Below, one piece after another: positions 40,982 to 49,039 of a stretch of 51,806 nucleotides of DNA. The DNA comes from Polyangia bacterium (lineage in GTDB: Bacteria; Myxococcota_A; Polyangia; Polyangiales; Sandaracinaceae). The position numbers and the translations under genes were made by a program. The DNA is taken from NCBI GenBank assembly GCA_030426845.1, contig JAUHXR010000020.1:1-51806 (forward strand), read 5' to 3'. Under the pieces are notes generated by a model. That model ran no database searches and had not been told where the DNA came from. It worked only from the letters and a program-made list of their open reading frames with translations. The number at the start of each line of letters is the position of its first letter. Position 1 is the first letter of the stretch.

Positions 40982-43704
40982 CGCGCCGGCTCCGGTCGAC
41001 GCCAGCCCAGCACCCGGAAGCGTCGCCAGCCGCTCGCCCCTGCGGCCTCCGCGGACAGCGCCGCGTCCCGGTAGGCCCGCACCGGCTCGCGCGCGCCGCC
41101 GTGCGCGTAGAACGACTCGATGAAGCGCTGCGCGGCGGCGTCGTCGACGTCGCCGTCGGTCGCGAGCACGCCGCTGGCGCCGAGCGCCACGAAGGCCTCG
41201 GCGAGGCTGATGGGCGCGGTCGCGGTCTCGGCGGTCCGGCAGCCGCTGAGCACCACCACGCCGACGCGCGGGGCGGCCACGAGCAGGTCTTCGAGCGAGA
41301 GCACCTGCCCGCCGGTGAGGTCGAGGTGCGCGTCCCACGCGCCCTCGCCGCGCAGTCGGCCATGACCGGCGAAGTGAAAGAGCGACGAGCCGTCGACGAG
41401 GTCCAGCACCGCGCGCCGCGTCGCCGCGTCCCCGACTACCACGCGCGCCTCGGTGAGCTCGGCCACGCGCGCTCCCTCGGCGCGGGCGTGCGGGAGGTCG
41501 CCGTCGGGGTCCGCGACCACCACGCGCGGGCCCGGGGCGGGCGCGCGCCGCGGCACGCCGGCGTGCGTCAGGTAGGCGATCCCGAACCGCTCCAGCCACG
41601 GCGCGCCGCTCGGATCCTGCGCGCGATGCAGCGCCCGCGCCCCTTCGGCCGCCGCGACGACGTAGAGCGACGTCACCCCCGCCAGGTCGTCGGCGAACGG
41701 CGCGAGCGCGGCGCGCGCGAGCCATCGATGGATCCGCGTCTCGGGCCGGATCACGAAGCCGAGCACGCGATCGCCGACCTGGCTCAGCGAGAGCAGCGCC
41801 TCGTCCGGCTCGAGCGCCTCGGCGACCGCGTCCGGCGACGCGACCTCGATCGAGATCGGCGCGACCCGCTCGAGGTAGCCCTCGATGTCGTTGAAGCGGC
41901 TCGCGAGCGCTCGCCGCTCGACGACCCGCTGCGCGTCGAAGGCCGGCAGCTCGGAGGTAGGCACGAGATCGCGCTCGCTCCGTGAGACCTCGTACCGCGC
42001 GCGCGCGTCGAGGTAGTCGCTCACCAGCGCGTCGAGGCGCTCGCGTCGCGAGGCCGGGAGCGCCTCGAGCCGGAGGCGCGTCTCGAGCTCTCGCTGCGGC
42101 ATCGTGTGGAGGCGCTGGACGACCAGGAACGCGTCCCCCTCGCGGCCGGCCTCCAGGGCCCACCGGGCCGCGGACTCGTAGAGCCGGCGACGGTCCCGCC
42201 GGAACAGGGCGCGCGAGCCCTCCAGGTCGACGTGGGTGGCCAGCGACTCCACCTCGTCGATCGCGGCCAGCGCGTCGTCGGTGGCCCGGTCGAAGCGCCC
42301 GCGCTGCGCGCGCACCTGGGCGCGGCCGAAGCGCGCCCGCCACGCGTACTCGGACCCCACCCCGCCGCCCTCCTGCTCCGCGAGGCGCAGGGCCGAGTCG
42401 AACCGCATCTCAGCCGCGGTGAGCGCCCCCGACGCGAGCGCGATCTGGCCGGCGACGACCTCGGTGAACGGACCGGCGAACGACTCGCGGGCCGGGTCGA
42501 GGCGCTCCAGCTCGCGGAGCAGCGTGAGGGCCCGCTCGTGCCGGCCGTCGAGGTACTCGACCCACACGAGGTTCGCGACGTGGTTGGCCTCGTGCCTCGT
42601 CGAGCCCTGCTGCTGGGCGAGGCGGCGGGCCTCCTCGAACGCCGCGCGCGGCCGCGCGCGATCGACCTCGATGGCCCCCGCCTCCATGGCCTGCAGGAGC
42701 ACCCAGCCCCGATCGTTGACGAAGTGCATCCAGAGCGGCGTGCCCTCCAGCCGCGGCGCGACGCGGTCCAGCGCCTCCACCGCCTCCGCGTGCTGGCCGG
42801 TGCGCGCGAGCAGGGGCGCGCGGGCCTGCGTCGCCAGCGCGGCCTCGACGTCCAGGCCGGAAGCCCAGGCGATCTGCTCCGCCTCGTCCAGCGCGGCCTC
42901 GGCGCGCCGGAGGCTCCCGCGCTCGAGCAGGACGTAGGCCCGGGTCCGCAGCGCCCGCGCGATGCCCTGCGCGTTCCTCGTCTCGCGGTCGAGCGCCTCG
43001 GCGCGATCGAGGCGACGGAGCGCGTCGTCGAAGCGCCGGGCGTACAAGGCCTGGTGCGCCGCGGCGCGGAGGCCCCTCGACGCCTCGGTCGGGACACCCG
43101 CGCTCGTCGCGGCCTCGGCCACGCGGTCCCACGCCGCGATCGCCGCGCTGACGTCCCCCTGGCTTTGCGCGACGCGCGCCAGCTCGACCCGCGCGGCGAC
43201 GCGCGCCCGCGGCGAGAGGCGCTCCAGCGCTCCCTCGAGGAGGGCCTGCCGTCGCTCATCGGACGCGCTCTCGAGGCGCGCGCGGAGCTCCTCGGGGAGG
43301 GGGGCCGGGTCCGCCAGGCGGAACGACGCGCGGACTCGCCCCTCGGCGTCGCGGACCTCGAGCCGATCGCCCGCCGGCGCAGACTCGAGCTCCACGCGCA
43401 TCAGGCGGTAGCGGCCTCGCTCCTCCTCACGCGCGACCGTCAGGTCGAGGCCGGCGTCCCCCCGCGCGATCTGCAGGGACAGTGGCTCGGCCGACCGCGG
43501 GACGCGCACGACGAGCTCGGCGCCGAGCACCACCGCGAGGCCGTCCCCGCCGTCGACGACCCGCTGCTCGTAGCCGAACAGCTCGGCGTCGATCGGGGGC
43601 GCGGCGCGACGGTCAGCCGGCCGATCGCAGCCCGCGACGCCGACGATCAGGCAACAGACAGCGCGGGCAGCGCGCGTGCGCGCAGCGGTGAGAGGAGCGG
43701 CCAC
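40978..43704 (-). CDS. TPR-CHAT caspase-like protease lipoprotein
   Basis: 908 residues from GTG 43704. Signal peptide ARAVCCLIVGVAGC with lipobox VAGC, so an envelope lipoprotein rather than the usual cytoplasmic CHAT protein. A short beta-rich part is followed by about ten TPR-like helical repeats (about residues 150-540). A C-terminal CHAT domain (about 600-900) has the catalytic His781 in LFHFAGHGRLRGE and Cys822 in VVLSGCRTAE, followed by SLAEAFVALGASGVLAT. The His-Cys dyad is intact, so peptidase activity is expected. TPR-CHAT proteins are activated by partner binding. First gene of the operon with anti-sigma-like, subtilase and ECF sigma genes. Confidence 0.88.
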   Translation of the reverse strand: MAAPLTAARTRAARAVCCLIVGVAGCDRPADRRAAPPIDAELFGYEQRVVDGGDGLAVVLGAELVVRVPRSAEPLSLQIARGDAGLDLTVAREEERGRYRLMRVELESAPAGDRLEVRDAEGRVRASFRLADPAPLPEELRARLESASDERRQALLEGALERLSPRARVAARVELARVAQSQGDVSAAIAAWDRVAEAATSAGVPTEASRGLRAAAHQALYARRFDDALRRLDRAEALDRETRNAQGIARALRTRAYVLLERGSLRRAEAALDEAEQIAWASGLDVEAALATQARAPLLARTGQHAEAVEALDRVAPRLEGTPLWMHFVNDRGWVLLQAMEAGAIEVDRARPRAAFEEARRLAQQQGSTRHEANHVANLVWVEYLDGRHERALTLLRELERLDPARESFAGPFTEVVAGQIALASGALTAAEMRFDSALRLAEQEGGGVGSEYAWRARFGRAQVRAQRGRFDRATDDALAAIDEVESLATHVDLEGSRALFRRDRRRLYESAARWALEAGREGDAFLVVQRLHTMPQRELETRLRLEALPASRRERLDALVSDYLDARARYEVSRSERDLVPTSELPAFDAQRVVERRALASRFNDIEGYLERVAPISIEVASPDAVAEALEPDEALLSLSQVGDRVLGFVIRPETRIHRWLARAALAPFADDLAGVTSLYVVAAAEGARALHRAQDPSGAPWLERFGIAYLTHAGVPRRAPAPGPRVVVADPDGDLPHARAEGARVAELTEARVVVGDAATRRAVLDLVDGSSLFHFAGHGRLRGEGAWDAHLDLTGGQVLSLEDLLVAAPRVGVVVLSGCRTAETATAPISLAEAFVALGASGVLATDGDVDDAAAQRFIESFYAHGGAREPVRAYRDAALSAEAAGASGWRRFRVLGWRRPEPAR

Positions 43705-43716
43705 GGTACGAGTTAT

Positions 43717-43750
43717 TACTCGAACCGCTCGGGGCGCCTTTTCGCAAACC
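43717..43750 (-). promoter_or_regulatory. Candidate ECF promoter of CHAT operon
   Basis: On the minus strand GGTTTGCGAAAAG is followed after 12 bases by GTTCGAGTA (43725-43717), about 13 bases before the GTG of the CHAT gene. AAAAG-N12-GTTCGAGTA recurs in the opposite direction at 43801-43826. Two conserved blocks whose centres are about one and a half to two helix turns apart fit the -35 and -10 of an ECF sigma factor. Confidence 0.6.
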
Positions 43751-43800
43751 CGAAAAAAAGTCGGACGGGAACGCGCGGTTGGCCTGGCGCGCGCTCGTGA

Positions 43801-43826
43801 AAAGTCGCGGCCCATCGTTCGAGTAC
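43801..43826 (+). promoter_or_regulatory. Candidate ECF promoter of the matrixin operon
   Basis: AAAAG (43801-43805), 12 bases, then GTTCGAGTA (43818-43826), the same bipartite element and spacing as on the other strand. It lies 80 bases before the ATG of the lipoprotein gene, leaving a leader with an AGGAG ribosome binding site. Confidence 0.6.
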
Positions 43827-43906
43827 CTCCCCTCGTGAGGCGGCGAAGCACGCCGCGACAGATCCGCGCACCGCAGCTGCGGGGCGCGACATCGGGAGGA
43901 GAGCAG

Positions 43907-44500
43907 ATGAAGAGTCACAAGCCCCTGAGTCACCCGCGCCGATGGGTGGCCCTGATCTCGGTCATGCTGTCGATCGGCTGCTCGGCGGGGGGCGTGCCCG
44001 CGGGCAGCACCACGAGCGCGGTGGAGGAGGCGGAGACGATCGAGCGCACCTCGATCACTCCGACGACCCCGGCGGAGCTCGCCATCAGCCGCGTCGAGGG
44101 GTTCGACCTCGAGCTGTACGCCCAGCGCGCCGACTTCGTCCTGCTCGGCCACGTCTCCGAGGCGCGCGCGCAGCGCGTCGTCTACCCGACGGGCGACGTG
44201 CGCGTCGAGACGCAGTTCACGATCCGCACCGAGGAGGCGTTCGCGGGTGAGCCGGAGGAGGAGCTGATCCTCACCGTCCGGGGCGGCGAGGTCGACGGCG
44301 TCCGCTCCAGCGTCTCGCACGCGGCCGAGCTGGCGATCGAGGACGACGTACTGCTCTTCGTCACGCGCGGCCCGACCCAGGATCGCGTGCTGGGCGGCGC
44401 GCAGGGCGCGCTCCTCGTCCGCGAGGGCATGATCGTGGCGACCGGTGAAGAGGTCGCGACCTTCGCGGAAGCGGTCATCAACGCGCGGGAGGGGGCGTGA
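43907..44500 (+). CDS. Lipoprotein paired with matrixin protease
   Basis: 197 residues. Signal peptide with lipobox SIGC (Cys25), then a beta-rich domain with FVLLGHVSEARAQRVVYPTGDVRVETQFTI, ELILTVRGGEVDGVRSSVSHAAEL, DVLLFVTRG and VLGGAQGALLVREG. Proteins of this pattern (ending in a G-x-A-Q-G strand) are commonly encoded directly before a matrixin-type protease in deltaproteobacteria, as here. It might be an inhibitor, chaperone or anchor of the protease; this is inference. The ATG has AGGAGAG just before it. The stop overlaps the matrixin ATG (TGATG). Confidence 0.7.
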   Translation: MKSHKPLSHPRRWVALISVMLSIGCSAGGVPAGSTTSAVEEAETIERTSITPTTPAELAISRVEGFDLELYAQRADFVLLGHVSEARAQRVVYPTGDVRVETQFTIRTEEAFAGEPEEELILTVRGGEVDGVRSSVSHAAELAIEDDVLLFVTRGPTQDRVLGGAQGALLVREGMIVATGEEVATFAEAVINAREGA

Positions 44501-47400
44501 TGAGTCGCTCCACGCGCATCGCGGCGCTCGTGATCGCCGCGCTCGTCGGGCTCCCGCTGGCCGGGGCGTCCGCGTTCACCCTCGACCGGCGCTGGCACAC
44601 CGGCGTGGTCGAGTACCACATCAACAACCAGGGCTTCCGCGGCTCCACGCTCCCGACCTCCGTTCAGAGCGCGGCCATCGAGGGCGGCGCGGACGAGTGG
44701 CAGTTCGAGGGCTGCTCGCCGTTCCAGTTCAACCGGCTGGGCGCCACGACGACCCGGATCGACAACGACGGTCGCAACGTCGTCCTCGTGCCCGAGATCT
44801 CCTCGCTGCCCGCCAACGCGCTCGCGCAGACGACGCAGCGGTTCCGTTCCGACGACCCGGAGCGGCTCATCGAGTTCGACATGGAGTTCAACCAGCACTT
44901 CGTGGTCGGCGTGCCCGGCAACGGGACGGTGATGAGCGGCGGCGGCATCGCCTTCGGCAACATGACGGGCTCGGGCTCCGAGGTGGTGCTCTCGGCGCTC
45001 GACAACGTCCATCCTGGCCTCGACTACTGGCGGGTCACCTTCGGTACGAGCTGCCAGAACGGCTGCTCGTTCGTGACGCCGGCGAACATCCCCGCGGGCG
45101 GCACCCACCTGGCCTCGAGCGCGGTGGCGCTCGGTGAGCTCGACACCGGGGCGTTCGGTCAGGAGACCGTGCTCAGCGCGATCGATCGCTTCGACGGCGG
45201 GACCGACTACTGGCGCGTCCGCGCGCTCCGGTCCTGCGGCACCGACCCGTCGACGTGCGTCCGCTCGCCGATCCTTCAGGTGCACCCGCCCGGGGTGAAC
45301 CGGATGACCGGCGGCGGCGTTGCGGTGGCCAACGTGTTCGGCAACTCCAAGCCAGAGATCTTCCTCCTCGGCGTGGAGGAGGTCGACGGCGGGCTCGACA
45401 ACTGGATCCTGGCGGTCCTTACCGACTGCGACGCGTCGCTGAGCTGCGCGGCTCAGAACTTCCACACCATTCCGACGCAAGGGACGGTTGTCACGGGCGG
45501 CGGGATCGCCGTCGGCGAGCTCGATGGCACTCCGGGCCTGGAGATCCTCATCGCCGGAATCGACAACTTCGACGAGGGCCACGACTACTGGCGTGCCAAC
45601 GTGGTCGAGTGCACGAATGGCGCGGTCTGCACCGCGGGCACCACCATCATCCAGGTCGGCTCCGGCGGGACGACCCTCACCGGGGGCGGCGTCGCGATCG
45701 GCAACGTCGACGGCGACTCGGACAACGAGGTGATGCTGGGCGCGATCGACGTCTGGGAGGGCCTGGACTACTGGCGCGTGGCCCGGCTCGACGACGACTG
45801 CTTCGACACCGCCCCCGGCTGCAGCACGGAGATCACCCAGGTCCCCGGCGGCGGCTCGGTGATGAGCGGCGGCGGGGTGATGCTCGCCGATCTCGACGCC
45901 TCGGGGACCCCCGAGCTCGTCCTGAGCGGCATCGACAACTACGAGGACGGGCTCGACTACTGGCGGGTCGCCTTCGGCCGCGACTGCGACGGGGGGGTCT
46001 GTCCGATCGGGCGCGCCTTCTCGACGAGCGGCGCCCCGGGCACGACGGACATCCAGTCCGTCGCCGCGCACGAGTTCGGACACGCCGCCGGTCTCAATCA
46101 CACGGCCGCGGTGCCCTCCGCGGTCATGACGTGCAGCATCGGGACGGGCATGCAGCGGCGTGATCTCACCTGCGACGACGTGCACGGGCTCCAGCAGCTC
46201 TACTCGACGTCGTCGGTCTGCCCCAACTTCGGCAAGGTGCAGACCCTGAGCACCGGCCTGGCCGACGCGGAGGGCGGACACGCGGTGGCGGTTGATCTCG
46301 GCGGATCCACGCACGGCGTGATGACCATCGCGGTCGAGCGCGGCGTGCCGAACCCTCGCTGGGCCATCGGCGTCGGGAGCGGCTGCAGCACGGTCACCGG
46401 GGAGTGCAGCTGGGCCCCCGCTCAGCGGATCCAGTCGGAGGCGGAGGCGCTGTCGAGCCCGAGCATCGCGGTCGGCCGCTTCGACGGTGACGCGGACGAC
46501 GACGTCATCATCTCCGCGATCTCGACCGAGGCGGACGGAACCCAGGGCGTCCGCTACCGGATCGGCACGGAGTGCAAGTCCACGGGCTGCGAGTGGGGTG
46601 ACGAGCACTTCAGGCCGCTGACGGGCGCGTCGCACCCGCTCACCGGCGGCGGCGTCGCCGTCGGTCGGGTCGTCGACGACGGCTCGGAGCGGCCGCAGGT
46701 GGTGATCGCGGCCATCGAGCGGCGCCCCGGCGCGCCGGACCAGTGGGTCTACGAGATCGGGATCGCGTGCGGCGCTGACGACTGCGTCTTCTCGGGCTTC
46801 CCGCAGAACGTCTCGTCCGGGGTCGATGACCTCGTCGGCGGCGGCGTGGACATCGGCTCGCTCGACACCAGCGGCACCGAGGAGGTGGTGCTGGCGGGGA
46901 TCCGGACCGATCCGCTCGACTCCGACGACTGGGTGGTGGCGATCCTCCGGGACTGCAGCACCAACAGCTGCGTCTCCCCGTCGGCGCCGTTCACGGTCTC
47001 CGCGGCGGAGAACGGGCCGGCGATGATGTGCGGGGCCTCGCGTGGTCAGCTCCTCTCCGACGCGGCGGGCACGATGCGTGGCGGCGGCGTCTACGTCGGC
47101 GACCTGAGCGGCGGTCCGGAGGACGAGATCCTCATCAGCGGCATCGACGCTGGCGACGACCATCACTTCTATCGCCACGTGCTGCTGTCGAACTGCGACG
47201 TCGGCGTGCAGACCTGCCCCGCGCCTACCGCGGCGCGGGTCACCTCGAGCGGCGCGGCCGGGCTCAGCGGGGGCGGCATCACCGCGCGGCGGGTCGACGG
47301 CGACCTGGACTACGACGCGGTCCTCGTCGGCCTCGACACGGCGGGCCCGAGCGGCGCGTACTGGCGCGTGCGTAACCGGGTCGACCCCTGCGGGCTCTGA
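44500..47400 (+). CDS. Matrixin-type metalloprotease split by tandem repeats
   Basis: 966 residues. A signal peptide (AALVIAALVGLPLAGASA) is followed by the first half of a matrixin catalytic domain (RRWHTGVVEYHINNQGF ... LIEFDMEFN, residues 27-133). Then come six repeats of about 62 residues (134-510), each with GGGxAxG..., an acidic D..G.xEhxLxxID core, and LDYWRV. The domain then resumes with DIQSVAAHEFGHAAGLNHT (zinc ligands His524, His528, His534) and the Met-turn SAVMTC. Six more repeats (about 570-960) follow. The repeats resemble VCBS/FG-GAP propeller blades. ATG 44500 overlaps the stop of the preceding lipoprotein gene; GTG 44497 is also possible. It should be a secreted zinc endopeptidase if the split domain folds. 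Confidence 0.85.
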   Translation: MSRSTRIAALVIAALVGLPLAGASAFTLDRRWHTGVVEYHINNQGFRGSTLPTSVQSAAIEGGADEWQFEGCSPFQFNRLGATTTRIDNDGRNVVLVPEISSLPANALAQTTQRFRSDDPERLIEFDMEFNQHFVVGVPGNGTVMSGGGIAFGNMTGSGSEVVLSALDNVHPGLDYWRVTFGTSCQNGCSFVTPANIPAGGTHLASSAVALGELDTGAFGQETVLSAIDRFDGGTDYWRVRALRSCGTDPSTCVRSPILQVHPPGVNRMTGGGVAVANVFGNSKPEIFLLGVEEVDGGLDNWILAVLTDCDASLSCAAQNFHTIPTQGTVVTGGGIAVGELDGTPGLEILIAGIDNFDEGHDYWRANVVECTNGAVCTAGTTIIQVGSGGTTLTGGGVAIGNVDGDSDNEVMLGAIDVWEGLDYWRVARLDDDCFDTAPGCSTEITQVPGGGSVMSGGGVMLADLDASGTPELVLSGIDNYEDGLDYWRVAFGRDCDGGVCPIGRAFSTSGAPGTTDIQSVAAHEFGHAAGLNHTAAVPSAVMTCSIGTGMQRRDLTCDDVHGLQQLYSTSSVCPNFGKVQTLSTGLADAEGGHAVAVDLGGSTHGVMTIAVERGVPNPRWAIGVGSGCSTVTGECSWAPAQRIQSEAEALSSPSIAVGRFDGDADDDVIISAISTEADGTQGVRYRIGTECKSTGCEWGDEHFRPLTGASHPLTGGGVAVGRVVDDGSERPQVVIAAIERRPGAPDQWVYEIGIACGADDCVFSGFPQNVSSGVDDLVGGGVDIGSLDTSGTEEVVLAGIRTDPLDSDDWVVAILRDCSTNSCVSPSAPFTVSAAENGPAMMCGASRGQLLSDAAGTMRGGGVYVGDLSGGPEDEILISGIDAGDDHHFYRHVLLSNCDVGVQTCPAPTAARVTSSGAAGLSGGGITARRVDGDLDYDAVLVGLDTAGPSGAYWRVRNRVDPCGL

Positions 47401-47423
47401 CCTCTCGACGCTGAGATCGAGAC

Positions 47424-47457
47424 GACTCCGGGGGCCTCGATCGAGGTCCCCGGAGTC
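47424..47457 (+). terminator. Strong palindromic terminator after matrixin gene
   Basis: A 34-base palindrome: arm GACTCCGGGG-G-CCTCGA pairs with TCGAGG-T-CCCCGGAGTC, all Watson-Crick except one G-U, with only the innermost TCGA able to form the loop. It ends 57 bases past the stop and is followed by CTTCGTTT. Probable rho-independent terminator, possibly bidirectional because the ferritin-like gene converges on it. Confidence 0.8.
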
Positions 47458-47490
47458 CTTCGTTTGGCGGCTCGCGATCGAGCGCTCGGG

Positions 47491-48909
47491 TCAGCTCCAG
47501 AGGTCGTGCGCGAGCCGGTCGACCATCGCGACGGCGGCGTCGGCCGTGGGGAGCCCGGCGACCTCGACGAGGGCCGGGTCGTGGGTCCGGGCCGCCTCGT
47601 CGCGCAGCGCCACGATCGCCTCGCGGCGGGCCTCCTCGACGCGGGCGCGATCGGCCTCGCTCAGGCGCGGCTCGAGCCAGCCCGCGAGGGCCCACGACAG
47701 CTCGGCGTGGCGCAGCTCGTCGTCGGCGACCTCACGCATCGCGGCTCGGATCTCCGGGTCGCGCGCGGCGTCGGCCTGGTAGGCCCCGAGGAGGGCGCCG
47801 AAGGTCTCGCGCACGCAGCCCTCGACCGCGTTCTCGAGCGCGATGTCGAGCGCGCTCCGGCCCTCGATCGGGTCGAAGGTGCTCGTGCCCGGCTCCGCGC
47901 CGTAGCGCCGCGCGATCGCCCCCATCGACGCGGTGTGGCGGACCTCGTCCTCGCGCGCGGCCCGGGCCGCGTCGATCAGCGCGGGCGGCGCGCCGAGGCC
48001 GGTGAGCTCGTCGATCATCACGTCGAAGGCGTCCACCGCGCTCGCCTCGAGGACCGCGATCTGAGCGAAGAACGCGCCGACCGGGTCGCTCGCGCGGCCC
48101 GGGGCGTCGGCCCGCAGGCCAGCCGGTCGGCGGCCCACGCAGCCGAAGTCCTCCTCCTCGCGGATGACCTCGGAGGACTCCTCGGTGACCGCGCCGCTCG
48201 ACTCGACCCGCACCGTGTGGCGGGTGGTCACCCACGGCGTGCCGCAGCCGCCGGACTGGCGGTAGCCGACGACGCGCCAGCCCCCGGGGATCTGGGTGAC
48301 GCTCGTCGGGTCGGTCTCCGAGCACCAGATGTCGTAGCCGGCCCGCCACGCGACGAGCGCCGCCTCGTGGGCGGTGTCGATCGGGCCGAGGAGCCCGAGC
48401 AGCTCCGCCTCCTCCTCGAGCGCGTCGACCGCGTCGCCGGTCTGGGTGAGGAGCGCGCGTTGGTAGGTCGTCTGCTCGAGCTCGGTGATCGCGGCCACAC
48501 ACGCGGGCGTGTCGGTCGCGTCGGCGCAGCGCTCGCCTCGCTCGACAGTGATCTGCGGGATCCCGCCGGGGACGCTCTCGATCTGACCGATCCAGCTCGG
48601 GTCGCGGGTCAGGGTCAGGCCGTCGAGGGCCTGCCACCGACCGTCCGTCGAGCAGAGCCCGGGGGGCGGCGGCGGCGGCGGCGGGCCCGCGTCGAAGCCG
48701 GCCGCGTCGATCTCGCCCGCGTCGGGGATCGAGCCCGCGTCCACCGAGGTGTGCGACGTGTTGCAGCCCGCGACCACGGCGGCCGCGACGGAGGCCTGGG
48801 CGAGCCGGCGCAGGTACGGGCCGAGGCGGAACCCGAGCGTCGAAGTGATCAAGGCGTCGAGCTCGGCGCGGGCGGGGGTGGGGCGGTCGAAGGGGCGTCG
48901 GATCGTCAT
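47491..48909 (-). CDS. Ferritin-like diiron domain lipoprotein
   Basis: 472 residues from ATG 48909. Signal peptide with lipobox VVAGC (Cys49), DAG/Pro linker, then a middle region of unknown fold with cysteines. The C-terminal about 220 residues form a four-helix ferritin-like bundle with two E-x-x-H type half-motifs: EASAVDAFDVMIDEL with EDEVRHTASM, and ENAVEGCVRETF with DELRHAELSW. These are the diiron ligands expected for ferritin-like oxidases. Export of a ferritin-like domain is unusual; it may use iron or oxygen at the cell surface. No neighbour tells its substrate. Divergent from gshB. Confidence 0.78.
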   Translation of the reverse strand: MTIRRPFDRPTPARAELDALITSTLGFRLGPYLRRLAQASVAAAVVAGCNTSHTSVDAGSIPDAGEIDAAGFDAGPPPPPPPPGLCSTDGRWQALDGLTLTRDPSWIGQIESVPGGIPQITVERGERCADATDTPACVAAITELEQTTYQRALLTQTGDAVDALEEEAELLGLLGPIDTAHEAALVAWRAGYDIWCSETDPTSVTQIPGGWRVVGYRQSGGCGTPWVTTRHTVRVESSGAVTEESSEVIREEEDFGCVGRRPAGLRADAPGRASDPVGAFFAQIAVLEASAVDAFDVMIDELTGLGAPPALIDAARAAREDEVRHTASMGAIARRYGAEPGTSTFDPIEGRSALDIALENAVEGCVRETFGALLGAYQADAARDPEIRAAMREVADDELRHAELSWALAGWLEPRLSEADRARVEEARREAIVALRDEAARTHDPALVEVAGLPTADAAVAMVDRLAHDLWS

Positions 48910-49039
48910 GCCACGGACCAGAGCGAAGGGTGTGCCAGCGCCAACGAGCGGCACGCCGTGCTCGAGCGCTTGGCCAAACTGTGCCGTCGGACCCGGGTGC
49001 GACTTGCCCGGTCCGGCCGGCTGCTCCACATGGGCGGGG

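Noticed and set aside
37983-41363. Single 1126-codon protein covering subtilase and part of the CHAT gene
   Set aside because: The N-terminal 370 codons are a shadow of the CHAT and membrane protein genes; ATG 40253 with a good RBS and a signal peptide is the subtilase start.
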